Source of the DNA: Tubiluchus corallicola
Lineage: Eukaryota > Priapulida > Priapulimorpha > Priapulimorphida > Tubiluchidae
Direction of reading: 5' to 3'
Assembly: GCA_030141605.1 (NCBI GenBank)
Contig: JAQGDQ010000001.1
Span: forward strand, 2,576,501-2,640,500
DNA length: 64,000 bases
Within the stretch, counting starts at the first letter, position 1. The number at the start of each line of letters is the position of its first letter. Both the position numbers and the translations under genes were made by a program. The notes beneath the pieces were generated by a model. The model was not told the origin of the DNA. It worked only from the letters and a program-made list of their open reading frames with translations, and ran no database searches. Below, piece by piece: positions 23,295 through 37,140 of this stretch.

Positions 23295-26200
23295 CTGACT
23301 GGTACACAAGCAAGTAAACAAGTGAGACAAGTCTTGTTTTCTTTTCAAAAATTTCATTTTGGTGACTGTCGTTTTACATTTAATTTTATTTGTTTGCAAT
23401 AAGCACAAACAAATCGTACAGACTTTCCATTAAAAGTTTAAATGATTTTAGTATTTTTTTACAATTCTCTTTTCTGGCTTTAATCTCTTCATGAGAGATC
23501 AGTTTAAACAAATGTGGTTCTTGTTTATCTGACAGAGAGAACTGAGGAGTTTGATGAGAATTTGCCCATATGTACAATGTTGAGAGCGATGTTGCGACCA
23601 AGTAAATGCAAACGTTATTGCCTGATAGTTTGTTTGCTGAATGAAAACATCTCGCAAATTCGTGCCTAAGAATTTCGAGGCACGTTTTTGAAGGTACGTG
23701 ATATTGGAGATGGCGTGGAACTCGTACCCTTTTTACGACCGTCCTGGGTCTAAGTAATGTAGTTAGGTAACTAAGCTCTGTTTTTTGCAGCCGTGTCCTA
23801 TTTCACGTTTAAAATAGTCCAACAGCCTTTCAGGAGCACCTGGCGGAATTTGAATTTTTAAATCGTGCCTTCTTCAAGGCACAGAATCTTTAATGTCTCT
23901 ATCGCCGTCGTATTACGAACTTATTACGAGTAATAGTAAGTTATAGAATGCGGTTTTGTTGCAATGTGTATATCGGCGAAGAAGATCAAACATATCAACA
24001 CACCATTAAATATCAAAAACACAGAGACATAGGAGGTTGTCGGTGACAAGGCAGCATGGCCTAAAGTGAATGCAAGAGTCATGCCGGGTGTGGATGCGCT
24101 CAAACCACATTAACAGAAAACGTCAGTACGGCTTTGATTTGGTGCGATAAACCTAAAATAAATTTATTTTATAAAGTACAAAAATCGAAAACAAGAAGAA
24201 AATAGTAACTGAGGAAATTTAGCGAAATAATAATAATAATAATTAACAGTCTGTAGTGATAGTGATTAACAAGTAAGCAAATGAGTTGAGAAAAACGATT
24301 GCAGGTAGATTTATACAATCTACCTTTAAAATAAAAATTAAAGGGAACGTATACTATCGTTGCTTTACAAAATCGTATATGAAATTAATATCGTCACTAC
24401 ATGATAATTAGTACTAAAAGTAGAATTATTTATGGCTACTTACGATTTTGGTGGCATTATTTAAACATCATATTTGTCAGTAAAAGTAAACGAAAATATA
24501 ATTCGAAAACCAGAACTACATGTATACTGTGACAGAGTATGTACGAAAATGAAAACGACAGGTCTACAAAGTATAGAGAATAGAGTGTATAGGCGTGCAG
24601 TGATTCATTTCAAGTGGTAATGTATACTAGTGATGTACAGTCGCATTCACATCAGAGGGCGTGTGACTCCACTCATTCCAGAAATGAAATGAAGGAAATC
24701 TCAGTGTGGTTGTACCAGTCCCAATCCCAGGATGCATCTTACTTTCGAGATTTTGGTATTGTGATGGGATTGTAAAATGAGTCATCTTAAAATGAAAATG
24801 AAAAGTGAAAAACTAAAACGAAATGCAATTTATGCTGAAATCATGTAAGAAATGCAATCATGTTTAAAGTAAAAAAGAGAATTCGAATGTCAATATTCTT
24901 TCATCTTATTTCACCAGTTTAACTTACTAATAGCGTGGTACTTAACCGTAAGTTTACTTTCCCTGTAAACTTTCTCTTTTTTTAGTTTAGGTAAAACTAG
25001 TATAGTTAAAAGATATTTAATATTATTTCATATTAAATGTAGTGTAGGTTAAGCTGGCTTAATAATGATATATGATATTTATTTTCGTATTAAAAGGAAA
25101 TATAATAACATTTCAAACGTTTCATTACAAAAATGCCTACATTATCATATTAACTACTTTTTAAACTAGACTAGTTTGAAGAACGAGAGTCTGCCTGATA
25201 TCGGTATATTTATTCTTTTTCTGTGAAATATGAACATCAGCCAACATTTATAGTAAATGTCTGACAGTCCACTAGGTATAATATTCTACCAACAGCAACA
25301 CAAGATGGCCGTGTTACAGAAGCTTCACTTTCACTAGCAACCAAGATAGTGATCACTTCACCATTACCTATTCTATCGCATCACATAAGCCACACTGCCA
25401 CATCAAATTCAGAACACCAGTTACAGTAACAAGCAATAAACTTGCTTGAGGAGAGAGATATTGTCAAAAATTTTAGCTATGAATGATGTAGATTTGAGGA
25501 AATTGCCAATATAGGCTATAACCCCAACACGCAATATTATTAAGAGTATCTACTTATCATAGATAATAACTATGTAGCACCGTCTGTATTTTGGGACCAT
25601 TCTGTCGTCCAGCCCATTCATTCAATAGTTGGGATATTTTGCTGTACATCTTTCGTCATACTTCGTCATATTTTTTCTGCATACGTAAAGTAATATGCAT
25701 ATCATTTCTTATATTGCTTGCTTTGATATATGAACCGACCAATCAGCTTCGTCGAAGCTTGAAATGAAAGGGTCAGTCTGATTTAAGTTGTTAAACTGCT
25801 TGTTTGATATATTTTTGGCAATAAAGTTAAAGTTTACTACTTCGTAAAACACGCTTTTTAAAGTATTATAGTATGCTGAGGTGGAGGCGAACTTTTAGTA
25901 TTGTGCTTTATCCAATGCCTGACGACTTTTGAAAGATACTAATTATACGATAAGACGTTGACGCAGATGCTTAAAGCACCGTTGCATGCACCGTCTTGGC
26001 TGTGAATTTTGCACTAGATATTAGCCAGTTGGTAGCAGATTGGTTACGATTATGACTACTGTTAAGGAGTCTTCATTGGAGGCAGTTTCGTCTGTGGTAA
26101 CTGTAGTCCAAGTCAATAGCAGGTTGCTGAAGTGTACTTAACCAATGGACGATGATTATGGTGATGATGACGTAGCTATGGTGATGGTAGAGATTGACCA

Positions 26201-29200
26201 ATGGAAAATGGTATATGGTTGTCGTAATGGCACTTATGGCAGCATTTATTAATATAGCTAAAATTTATTGGTTTGTTTCTCTTTGAAAATTAATTAACAC
26301 GCCAAGTTTTGGACACAAGCGAAACCGCAGTTGCGTAGGACTTTTGAGGAACTACGTGCTCCGCTTTGAAAAAATTTAGACTGTGAGTGCAGGCCGTTAC
26401 CATCTACCTTAAAATAATAACAGCCGTTAAGACACAAGATAAATCATTAATCTTCATTCACAGATGCCATGTTCCAGGCAACAGAATATAGAATGAATCA
26501 AAAGTGTTGTTGGGTGGTGCCATCTGTTGTCGCAAAAATCGACACATTTATAGCGTCGCGACTAATAGCACAAAACAAAATACAGTAGATTGTAAATTGA
26601 CATTACTAACACTGATTAGCAAATAAATTAATCTCAAAAAACTTTAACTTTAGTTCTTGTTTATTCGTTAAGTTGCAAGCCAATTTGCTAATTTTTGATG
26701 ATGAACTTCTCATTTTTGCGGAATCCTCACGCAAGGCGTGAACTGAGACTGTAAAACAGTTACTCGCACTTTTTCGTCAAAAATCAAACTTGTATTGTAG
26801 ATACGACAGCAAAAATCTCAGTTCACATGTAATTATAATAAATTTCGCGACTTTTTTGCCAGTTCAATAATTATTATGCAAATTATGAATGTAAAACACG
26901 GTTACGTGAATTTTAGTTGAGCGAATTAGTAAGAATTTTGCAATGAATTCACCCCTATGTGTAATTTCAGCCTTATGCATGTCCAACTGTCAACTGAAAA
27001 TTACTCTTAAAATTTGAAGTTTTTGCTAAACTATAGCCTAAATGTCTTCAATTTTGTCTTCATGGAAACAGAACAAAATTTCTGTTTTCGGACTTGGGCT
27101 TACTGCCCATTTTGAGTCAATATCCATAAAAATGGACGAGCAGTTTGTTCCTAATTCTCATTTAAATGTAACTGGAAATGAGACTAAAAAGTTTTAAAGA
27201 GTCTTAAAATGTATTAAAGAAGGTTTGTGAAAAGGTGACTTAGACGATATAAACTTACTTAGTTTAGATGACTTAGGCCAAAGATTGTATGCTTGAAAAT
27301 CACAGAAGGCAGATAGTAAGTACATTCTCGTCTGATTGGAAATTCTCGGCACATTGTAGAACCATGGTTTCTAAGACTTTTTGCAGAATAAATGTGATTT
27401 TTCAGTGTTTCCACACTAAGAACAAAAAAATGCGTTTTTGACTACTTACAAAGCTTATGTGCGTCACTTGATGGAGAACTACACATCGGAGTGGTTCCGC
27501 ATCACGTGCAAGATATAGACAACACTAAAAGAGGCCAGAGGCGGCCTATATAAGAGGCCTATACTAACTATGCCAGTTTAATTATGTTTCTTACTTAGCC
27601 CGCGTTTCCACTGCGTCCGCACCGACACACACGTTTAAAGAGATTTCTGACCGTACGTTTTCCGGCCGCAAAAGTTTTTTCACCCGATTTTCAAAAACCA
27701 TGAATATTGCAATAAGTTATAATAGATGAAAAGCAGTGCAACCTGCAACTCCTCGAATTTTACTTGATTTGCAAAATTTAGCTCGTTCATATAGTACGAT
27801 GTATAATTATTCACTTTGATTAGTTGAAACAAATCGCAGATTTTACATTATACAGCTGATAATAGTTTTTTCGGTTATAATTTTCTCCATAACTATACAT
27901 GCAATTATGCAAAGTAATTTTGAGAAAATGCAATAGGCCAATGTGTGGTTCGCAATGGCCATAAATCAAAATAAAGTCGAAATTCTGCGACAATAACGTG
28001 TGTACATGTTTACCACAAATTTGACAAAATCCATGGAACAAAGGATCGCAAAATCAGACTCAAGTTCACCGAAAATCAAATGCATATCAAAAATTAAATG
28101 TTCTTTCTTCGTCATTGACCCCAGAAGCTATTTCAATCCACATCTGTCTTGTGAAATCTCTGTGACTGTATTATGGGCCATTTTGTCACATAGGGAAGGT
28201 TTAAGACTGAACTCTACAGCGTGTATAGAAATGAACTTTTACGCGATCTGAAAAAAAGTTTGGCAATTAAAGTGCTGATTCGTGCGGAAACGGCAAGCAC
28301 GGAAAATAATGATTTGCAAAATGAGATTATCCGAACTAAAATTGTAGCCTAATCCCTGATCTAAAGGTAGTATACAAAATTTGCCATAAAATGGTGGGTT
28401 TACATTTTGATGATTTTTTTCAGCGTACTTCGCCAAATCAATTGCGTGGTTGGAACTTTAGATTGTTTAGGTCGTTTTCGAGAATATATGTCTCAAAATT
28501 CTCATTCGCTAACAGAGTTGTAAACTGGATTGGCTAGCTAGTACGTCAGTTTTTGCAAAAGATAAGGCAACGTTAATTTACTGCCTTAATGTAACTTTAC
28601 TCGAAATATGCGCGATGATTATCATAGGCCTAGTTAGTTCTCTCCATGCCAAATATAACGTCGTGTACAGTGCATATAATTCATACTTAGTTATATTTTA
28701 AAGTTGGCCTTTTAATGTTTTTAATCAATTTTAGTGCATTGCCTTTATAAACTTGCGTTATTTTAATGCGCCAATTTATAAATGCATAACTGTGCTTATG
28801 CCTGCTGATTTCTTTCTTTTATACTTCTTTAATAAATAAATAAAAATAAAAAAGTACAATATAGTTGAAATAGTGGCTTTATAGGTAGTCACTTTGTAAT
28901 CTCAATTTGTAAAATAGCACTTAATTGAAAAGACCACATTTCTTAGAAACTGAGAAAACTGCAATTAGTTTTGGTCGCAATTAAATATCGGTTTTGTGTC
29001 CTTTTGCTGCTGATTTAATTTCCACCACAATCCTAACTTTTTTAATTTTAACTTTTTTCCCTTTTTCTTTCAAGTTTTTACTTATGTCATAATTATCCTG
29101 TTCATCTTAGTCCAGTCTACCATTGTCCTTTTTACTTTCGGCTTTGAATAAGGCTGCCCTTTTGCCATCTCTTTGTTATTATTGTCTGACTTATATGTGT

Positions 29201-30090
29201 TTTTCTTTTCCTTGCTTCCGAGATTTCGTCGTTATCTTCAAAATAAATCCCTAAAACCATGCTGGAGAAATCTAAATTTTATGACGAAAGCTAAAGGTGC
29301 TCTAACATAGCGTAAAACAGACTTCCATTTGATTTTGCTTTCAAATAACGCTCGCAACTCTGCTGGGAATAGGAATTTGTGCCAAAAGCATTCAACCGTC
29401 AGATCCATCATTCCTCTGCAAAGTAAGCAGGAGCTCAGGAAATGAAACCAAACTCATAACTCCTGTATTACCTAAGTACCCATGGCGATTTTCCATTAAG
29501 GTTGTGCGATAATCCCTCAATACTCTGCAAAGTTAACAGCGGACATAACAGTGTTGAGACTTAATGAAAACACGAAACTGTGACGAAATTACGAAAATAT
29601 AAAATGAAAGAGAAATCCGTGGCGAAATATTTATCAGAGAATATATTGTCATTGTCATTATCAGCATTATTATTATACATAGTAGTGATCATACTGATAA
29701 TGTAGTAAGACTGTGATCAAGTGAATGTATGTATTTTTGTTTCTATATTTCTCATAGGATTGCCTTGAATAGCTGGCGAATTTTCCATTTGTGCTTCTTA
29801 TCTGTGGAATTTTCTACCAGAAATTTGTTTCGCCTAAAACCACGATCTTTCTCGATGCAAAAGATATCGAGACATCAATAGATACCAAGCAAATTGGCTA
29901 CATTAATTCTATTTCTTGAAAAAAACAGCCACATGGTGATGGCGGCGGCAATAGCACGTTAGTACATTATTAAATGTAATTACTTGCTAAGTATAGTATT
30001 AAAATTTATTTTACAAAGTCATCACCAGTGAATGATGCTCACTCAGAAAAGGATCAACAGCCGACGTTTCATAAAATCACCCTATCTGAA
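23295..30090. other. Long non-coding stretch upstream of trypsin B
   Basis: About 6.8 kb with no gene I can support. 27595-28290 begins and ends with GTTTCC/GGAAAC words around CGCAC motifs and could be a decayed inverted-repeat element. 29110-29240 read on the minus strand gives a short Lys-rich open segment without clear splice sites. Confidence 0.4.
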
Positions 30091-30095
30091 TGTTC

Positions 30096-30330
<235 letters not shown>

Positions 30331-30733
30331 TTGGAAGATTTCTCTCTACTTGTCCTTTAATGTAAGGTTATACTTAATTAGAATTAGATGTAAAACTGAG
30401 CTTCGTTATATGCATTTAGTAGTTCAGCAATCAGAATTGAGTACGTTTTTTTGGTCTACTCTTTGGAAGAAAAGAAATCGCTTTTCTAAAATGTTGAATT
30501 TTTAAACAAAAGTTTTAGTGATTACTTTGAAATAATAATAATAATTCTACACTATTCATTTATATCCATATCAAGCACTAGTCAACGACTATTATGACAT
30601 TTCATAAAGTAGTAAAGCAGAAATTCCATCGACGGTCATTTAAAGAATAACTTGGGGTTTCTCTTAGGAATTAACGATGTTTCGTGTTTTTGTGTGAAAA
30701 GGCTCTAGTGAGTAGAAACGAAACTTGATGTGG

Positions 30734-30800
30734 ACTTTCCCAAGCTTCTGTCACTAAAAATTATGCACTTTCCCAAGCTTCTGTCACTAACAATTATGCA
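30734..30800. repeat. Two tandem copies of a 33-bp unit
   Basis: ACTTTCCCAAGCTTCTGTCA, then CTAA, one variable base, AATTATGC occurs twice in a row with a period of 33 bp and one clear mismatch. Confidence 0.85.
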
Positions 30801-30964
30801 ATTTCTGATTAATCACGTATCAATAAGCCCATTTCTACACAGAAATCGTGCGGTTTTTTACGCACGTCCAGCTAGCTTTGGACAGCATTCTGCTACTAAG
30901 AGCTGCAAATACAAAAGGAGCCTTGCTGTTCAAACTATACAATGTTATTTTCTGTATAAAGATT

Positions 30965-30992
30965 TATAATAATAATAGAAATAGCAGCAGCA

Positions 30993-31050
<58 letters not shown>

Positions 31051-31161
31051 CAATAATAATACTAATAATAAGAATAATTATAATAATAATAGTAATAATA
31101 TTAATAATAATAATAACAATAGTAATAATAATAATAATAGTAATAATAATAATAATAATAA
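30965..31161. repeat. (AAT)n microsatellite with AGC, AAC and AGT interruptions
   Basis: Nearly 200 nt of AAT-type triplets on the plus strand. Encoded poly-Asn or poly-Ile is not a gene. Confidence 0.97.
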
Positions 31162-31211
31162 ATTTAGCAAGTGCCTTTAAGAGTGGCAGGCTTGCAGGTA
31201 TTATGCGACAT

Positions 31212-31386
31212 GGACAACGAAGACTACATAAAGTTTTCATCAGCACGTATTATTTCTACAGTATTAATCGCTGTCATTATGATTAGTATTACTGCAGGAA
31301 AAAATATAATGGCGCGGTTAGACGTAGAGACTTATCTCTCAACTTGTTGCGCAACTTCTTTCTGCGAGAAGTTGTCAAACCGTTAA
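31212..31386 (+). CDS. Possible small membrane or secreted ORF, 57 codons
   Basis: From the ATG at 31212, outside the microsatellite, the frame reads MDNEDYIKFSSARIISTVLI followed by further hydrophobic residues and a tail with CCATSFC. One hydrophobic helix plus a cysteine-rich tail could be a signal anchor and small domain. There is no splice, promoter or homology support. An AATAAA lies near 31650. Confidence 0.15.
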
Positions 31387-33173
31387 CACGCTGCAATTTT
31401 ACATCTGAATGAGCCATAACTGAGACTGCGTTAAACCGTCCTGAGGTAACGAACTTTAATTTTATGGAAGTCCTTTTTTAAGTTATAGTCTAAAAATTAG
31501 TAGTGTTAATCAACGAAGTAGTAGCAACCTTGTTTGTTTTTAGAGTCGACCCTCTTTGAAATTTGAGAGCATATGTATATAAAAAAAACAAATGTTTGCG
31601 TTGTTTTCCTTTTTCACGAGTGTAACCATCACTTTTTCTTTCATAAAATAAAAAAATTATGTGATATAGATTTAAAAAGTTAGATTTCTTCATAAAAATA
31701 CGTTAATTGTTATTCTCTAAACAAGAAAGTTCTTAACTTTTATTGTAAGTTCCGCAAGAAATCCGAAATTGGAATATGACTCGTTTCTGTCAAGAGCGGC
31801 AGAAGTCCTCACGAGGAAACTACGAGAAAATTTTCTCTTGAGGCCTCAGTGTGCGATACCCATAGAAAGCAATGTGTTCCATTTTCGGGAGGAATGCTGC
31901 AAGAGACTGTTCCTCGAGAAATTTTGCTGCGCGCCCTCTGTGTAAAAACGGCTTATGTTTTACCCGCGGCAAACCGTCTTGCGAATCTACAAACAACAGA
32001 CGTGGATGTCACCAAACAGGAGTTATTTTAGGGTCCGCCTCAGATAAGGGTAATTAAAAGACAAAACAATGTGTACGTGAACGGGGCCAAATAAAATACA
32101 GTGACTTAACTAGAATATTTTACTATTCGTCCTACAGTATAGGTTCGGTTATGTTGAATGTAACTTTTTATTTTTCCCCAAAAAGCTAGTCATTGTTTAT
32201 TACAATGCGTTTTCAATGCGATGAGGAAAGCCCATCGACTTTGACCAATTTTCGGACGAATTTTATCATCAGCCAAATATCCTTTTTGTTTCATCTGCAC
32301 AGCTGCTTCTGAAAGCGATCTCCGCTCAGAGAGAAAGAGACCTCTGTTAGGAGAGTAATAAAGGTAGCTTAACGCAGGGATTACAAAATCTGCTAAAAGC
32401 ATAAACTGCGTTACGTAATGGAGAAAATGAATGCAATATTGTTATAGTCAATTAAGTGCAGGATTGCCATTTGGGGCAATCTCACAGAGAAGCTAGATGT
32501 AGTTAAGCTGCATCAGTGCTTCTCAAAATGCTAAACAGGTGCTTCATAAAACTGAAAACAATTGGATTACGATCTCGCTCACTAACCATTTTCAATTAAG
32601 TGTACTCGACTAATGACTGACTGCCTGAATGTGCAATAAAGATTAGCAACAGCTAACACGAGCGGTTGGCAAGTTGTTGAGCATCAATATGTGCTCCTAA
32701 TTTAGTTAGTTACTGGGCCACATTTTGCTTTTGTTTATTTTATTTTAAGCAAAAGGCGTTTTCTCTCTACTGTTGTTTGCTTATTATATTGTAGGTTTAG
32801 CAAATCATTTTAAGTTAGAGCGTTGACATTTAAAGCGATATTTTGACTGGTGCTTTCTTGATTAAATTTCGTTGGCTGTTGACTGTTGATCAAATGAAGC
32901 TAAAAATTACTTATTTCATTACGAGTCCAGTAAAATGTTACACACAAACAACCATTATGGAGCGTTGTACATTGTCCATTGTTAGCGATGTCTATTCATA
33001 ACACTTAACTACACGAAGAAGGCAAACAAAACTGGCCAGGTGGGTCAACACAATAAAACTCCACATAATTTTGTATCGAACACTTATTAGATCACGGAAC
33101 TACATGCAAGAAGAAAGAGAACGTGAGAGAGCAAGAGCGACACACACTCACTCACGCACGCATCCCACTTCTC

Positions 33174-33177
<4 letters not shown>
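31387..33177. other. Non-coding stretch, nothing firm
   Basis: 31770-32057 is less AT-rich and has open segments in more than one frame with several cysteines, but no convincing start or splice sites. The rest is featureless. Confidence 0.3.

Positions 33178-33237
<60 letters not shown>
33178..33237. repeat. (GA)n microsatellite
   Basis: About 29 GA units on the plus strand, preceded by a short CACTCA run. Confidence 0.97.
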
Positions 33238-33241
<4 letters not shown>

Positions 33242-35420
33242 AAAGAGAGGTGCATATTTATTATGATTATTGCGTTTATTATGAAAAACGCAGCATTTTG
33301 CGCATTGCTCTGCGCAGGACCCGCTGTAGGTAGAAGAGAAGCCCGCTAAGCCAGCATCTGATGAGGGATTCATTGCAAGTCAAGCTTTACTCTCACACTA
33401 AGGACCTAAATGAAAAATAACTGAGCGTAAAAAACGTCAAAAAGTTTTATTTTAATAAAACTTTCGCGTGTTATTATCACAAAATCATTTTGATTTTTTT
33501 ACGACAATCACTATGAGGGATGCTTATGAACTTAGCACTGCTGAACTGTGACAATAAAAAACAGAGTCGAAGAAACGCGTTTGAGTCACATTTTACCTTT
33601 ACTGGGCATTTGGCAAAAGATTCAACAATAAGGGCAGGTGAGTACAGTTCGTTCTGAGTCTTTTTGCGTAAGCGAAAGTTTAGTTTTTGTACAGTTAACG
33701 ATGGATTCATTGCCAAATTTTAGCATGGCCTAAAAGCCATTTTTACAAAGTAACAAACCCAAACACAACATTGATTATAATCCAGAAATAGGGTTACACT
33801 GGCTGCTACTATCAGGCATGGTACAAAATAAGTTATTTTCTATGATAAAAAATGGACTTATTTTTTGTCCTGAAGACCAATAATATAGTAATGGTTACAA
33901 AATCGCATCTGCTATCTTTATTTTTACATGGGAACTATGGCGACTTTCTTTAGCCTATATATATTCATAGTCAAACCAATATTGTAATGAGGTGCTGATA
34001 AAGTTGTGGATTCATAGTCGTAATAATCGGTATCGACTGTGGTCATTATCCGCAAGACAGGCCAAAACAAATAAAACTAAAAAATCCATTACAATAATGT
34101 AGCATTGACGTTTCCCCACCAAAATGTCTCTGAGGACTTTGATTAGGTTGTGCGTGTGCCGTAACTCTAAATCTGGAATTATCTTCTCAATTTCTGATTT
34201 CTGTTGTTGACAAGGCACTGTCATTAGCCTGGTTAGCATCAATCAGTAATACATGTTGGTGACATGTAGTGCTAAGTCGACGGTAGACGAAGCAAAAATT
34301 GAAGTACTTTCGTTTGGCTATTTGAAATGCTGCTCTTACAAAGGGTCGATGCTACTACAGAAAATGCTGCTGTTTATGCATACACACGCATATATTACAC
34401 ATATACAGAGAATGTGCTACTGATTTATTGCAAAAGCAAGACCCATAAAAATTAACCATAAGATTGGAGCCACTGCCATTGTTCACATTTTTTCACTCGT
34501 TGTTCCTTTTGCCTATTATTTTCTTGGCGATGAGAGCGTGAAACTTTTTGACTTTTCTTCATTTTCTTTTCCATCAATGTTATTATCCTGTCTGAGACCT
34601 TGTACTTCAATGGCTGTGGGTTTTGATTTATTATCGCCTAGTGACCGTCGATTGATTATTTAAAAAACGCCCGTTTCTTTCTCCTGCGCTGTAAGCCATA
34701 AAACTAAGTCACTAGGGTGAAAACCAGGTGTCGAAAGCGCAAATTCCAGTAAATTTATTATTTGATAACGATGACGGAATTATAACCAGAGTGTTCGAAA
34801 ATATTCGAGAAAAATGTTAGAAAGTTTCAGCAATGAAATTGTGATAAGCGCAATTGTAATAAATAATTTCAATTTAAAATCGCGATTACTTCAAGCTAGG
34901 GCGCGCTCATTTTGTGAAAAATGGCGTCATCTGGTTACCGTGCAGTTATTTTGACAAGTGCTTCAGCAATCTTCTTTTGACTTATAGAGCGAGCACTATA
35001 AACTAAGTAATCCACCCGCTACCTACTGTACGCTCGCAAGTTTACCTGTGTATCTGAAAGTCAACAAAAGTCTGTAAATTAATTACATTTATGCAATTAA
35101 TGTGTACTACTTACACATTTACAATATAATCCTATGGGTTAAAGCTATTTAACCACTTTAATCTTGGTCATAATTGATCAAATGACTAATTTTACATAAA
35201 CACAGTTAAATACGACGCTAGAATAACTGAACTTCTGAGTGAACTATAGAAATTTCTCAACGTGTATTTTCATCACAGCTACCTTCGCAGCATTCACGCA
35301 GTCACCAGCTTACGACGTTTTTTACAAATATGCCGGCAGCGACGTTATATTTAAATTACTTTTATATTTTTAAGCAAAGCATTCTATGCGCATATCTTGT
35401 GTGGTGACCTCAATATTTTT
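33238..35420. other. Non-coding stretch, nothing recognised
   Basis: AT-rich DNA. Short ORFs on the minus strand near 33.5 and 34.1 kb lack domains or splice context. Confidence 0.4.
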
Positions 35421-35765
35421 TTATTGTATATTAAAATCCAATAAATATTGTTCGAGGGTTGGTTCTTCCTTGAAAATTTGATTAATAATCGTGAGACAAC
35501 GATGAAACGTTTTACGAAATGTAAAAAAATTAATGTAGTAAAGAAAAAATGAAACCAAAATTCCGACTACAGATATTAAACAAAACAAAAAAATGTTTAT
35601 TAACGGTAAAATTATGGTTTTTAGTTTTGGGATCATATCAATTGATGTCGAGATAGGTGCGTAAGTTGCGACATTATTGCCTCCTTCCAAAAAGTGCTCA
35701 GTCCTGTCATGCGTCGTCGTCATTGTCATCGTTGTCGCCCTCGTTGTTGTTGTGAACACAATCAC
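35421..35765 (-). CDS. Hypothetical single-pass membrane ORF, 114 aa
   Basis: A minus-strand frame with a Thr-rich start, a middle part with FLEGGNNVATYAPISTSIDM, then one strong hydrophobic segment (about residues 51-77: LINIFLFCLISVVGILVSF plus FLYY) and a basic-then-acidic tail. The TAA stop lies inside an AATAAA hexamer. It could be a small membrane protein or one exon of a multi-pass receptor. No family was recognised and the Thr-rich start may be repeat-derived. Confidence 0.25.
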   Translation of the reverse strand: MIVFTTTTRATTMTMTTTHDRTEHFLEGGNNVATYAPISTSIDMIPKLKTIILPLINIFLFCLISVVGILVSFFLYYINFFTFRKTFHRCLTIINQIFKEEPTLEQYLLDFNIQ

Positions 35766-36281
35766 GCTTGTTGAACGTTCCGCAGGAACGAGTTCAAGAT
35801 ATCTATAATAAGTCCTTATCTAAATTATCCGAAATGTGAACAACTCTTTAGTTTTCATCTCTTAAAAATAGACATTAAGTTTAATACAGAATAAATATTT
35901 AATCTAAAAATCTGACCCCAATTTCCTTTTTACTTTTGGTTATTCGCGATTCGGTTGAGATAGCTTTATATTGATGAACGTACGATTTTGCTTGAACGAT
36001 TTTTCCTGTCATCAGTAGTCATCAATAAGCATCTCGTCAGTGAGTTCTATCATTTTATACAATTTAGTGAAAATTTTCAAATCTAGTCAAATCAAGGGTC
36101 GCAATGCAAACGCTTTACAATATAGCTGTTAGTCTATCTACGACTGGGTGTGCCATGAATCCCGTGATCAGCAGCATCAACTGTTACGACGCTATTTTGA
36201 TATTGGTTATTTATATGCCAATTACGACCATTATTTTTAGTTAAGTTAATTTTCTAAGTCAACTAAGAAAAAACTTACACT
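35766..36281. other. Non-coding stretch, nothing recognised
   Basis: AT-rich sequence between the small ORF and the second R1 repeat copy. Confidence 0.4.
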
Positions 36282-36951
36282 TTAAAGCACAAGAAAACCC
36301 TCCACTTACATAATGCGTTTTGAAATTTTATACCACTTGCATACTGCCTTTTGCATACAGGGCTTGCGTCGGCAGTAATCTCCCCGATGACCGTTAGACG
36401 CAGCCATTTTAACGATAAGTCATTTGAAACAAGTTTAGATAACACTGAGTAAAGTTTGAAAAAATAATCAGAACATTCGCACAGAGTTAGCGCACATGTC
36501 ACTAACTGGTAAATTTTAAATTACTGTACCTTGTCAATAAGATTAAAAATACGTTTTTAATTAATGAATGTCCACGCTAGAGGCGAGTCAAAGACATTTT
36601 ACCAATTGGTGAAAACATTTTAAATAATTAATAATTTTCTTTTTCTAGTTACGTAAGCGTTTCAGGCAGGTAAGCGAAATGCAAAGTAATATAACTTCGC
36701 ATGGAAAGTTTTTTGGGACATAGTTTAGCACATCCTTTTCTGCGTTGTACGTATATGACGTCATGTAATGACGCGGTCGGAACAGTATTGCGGGAGTAAT
36801 ATGGAAAGTAACAGTAAAATGAAAATAAATAAAAAACTTCTTTATATATATATATATATATATATACGCATAAAATTGCTACAAAGTAATATAATTTTTA
36901 AGGTGACTTTTCTGAAACCTACTTCAGGTATCTCTTTTTCTTCCCTTTAAG
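36282..36951. mobile_element. Dispersed repeat family R1, copy 2
   Basis: Same orientation and landmark order as 13679-14325. It differs by substitutions and small indels, plus a (TA)n stretch at 36843-36867 that copy 1 lacks. On the minus strand an ATG opens MAASNGHRGDYCRRKPCMQK and continues to a TAAGTGG that could act as a donor. Copy 1 has a diverged version of the same frame. Confidence 0.75.
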
Positions 36952-37001
36952 TACATCACTTGTCTATGGATATGTGTGTGTGTGGGTGAGCTTTACGTGA
37001 G

Positions 37002-37004
<3 letters not shown>

Positions 37005-37060
<56 letters not shown>
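37005..37060. repeat. (TA)n microsatellite
   Basis: About 28 TA units, followed by short ATC and ATT triplet runs to 37140. Confidence 0.97.
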
Positions 37061-37062
<2 letters not shown>

Positions 37063-37140
37063 TAGTGTGAGCATTTTATTGTTGTTGTTAATATCATCAT
37101 CATCATCATCGTTGGGGTCACCATTATTATTATTATTATT

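Noticed and set aside
27595-28290. Possible DNA transposon with GTTTCC-type inverted ends
   Set aside because: End similarity is only about ten bases with mismatches and no target duplication was identified.
31872-32057. Cysteine-containing 61-codon ORF
   Set aside because: The start lies just after a stop, the putative splice sites are weak, and an overlapping frame is equally plausible.
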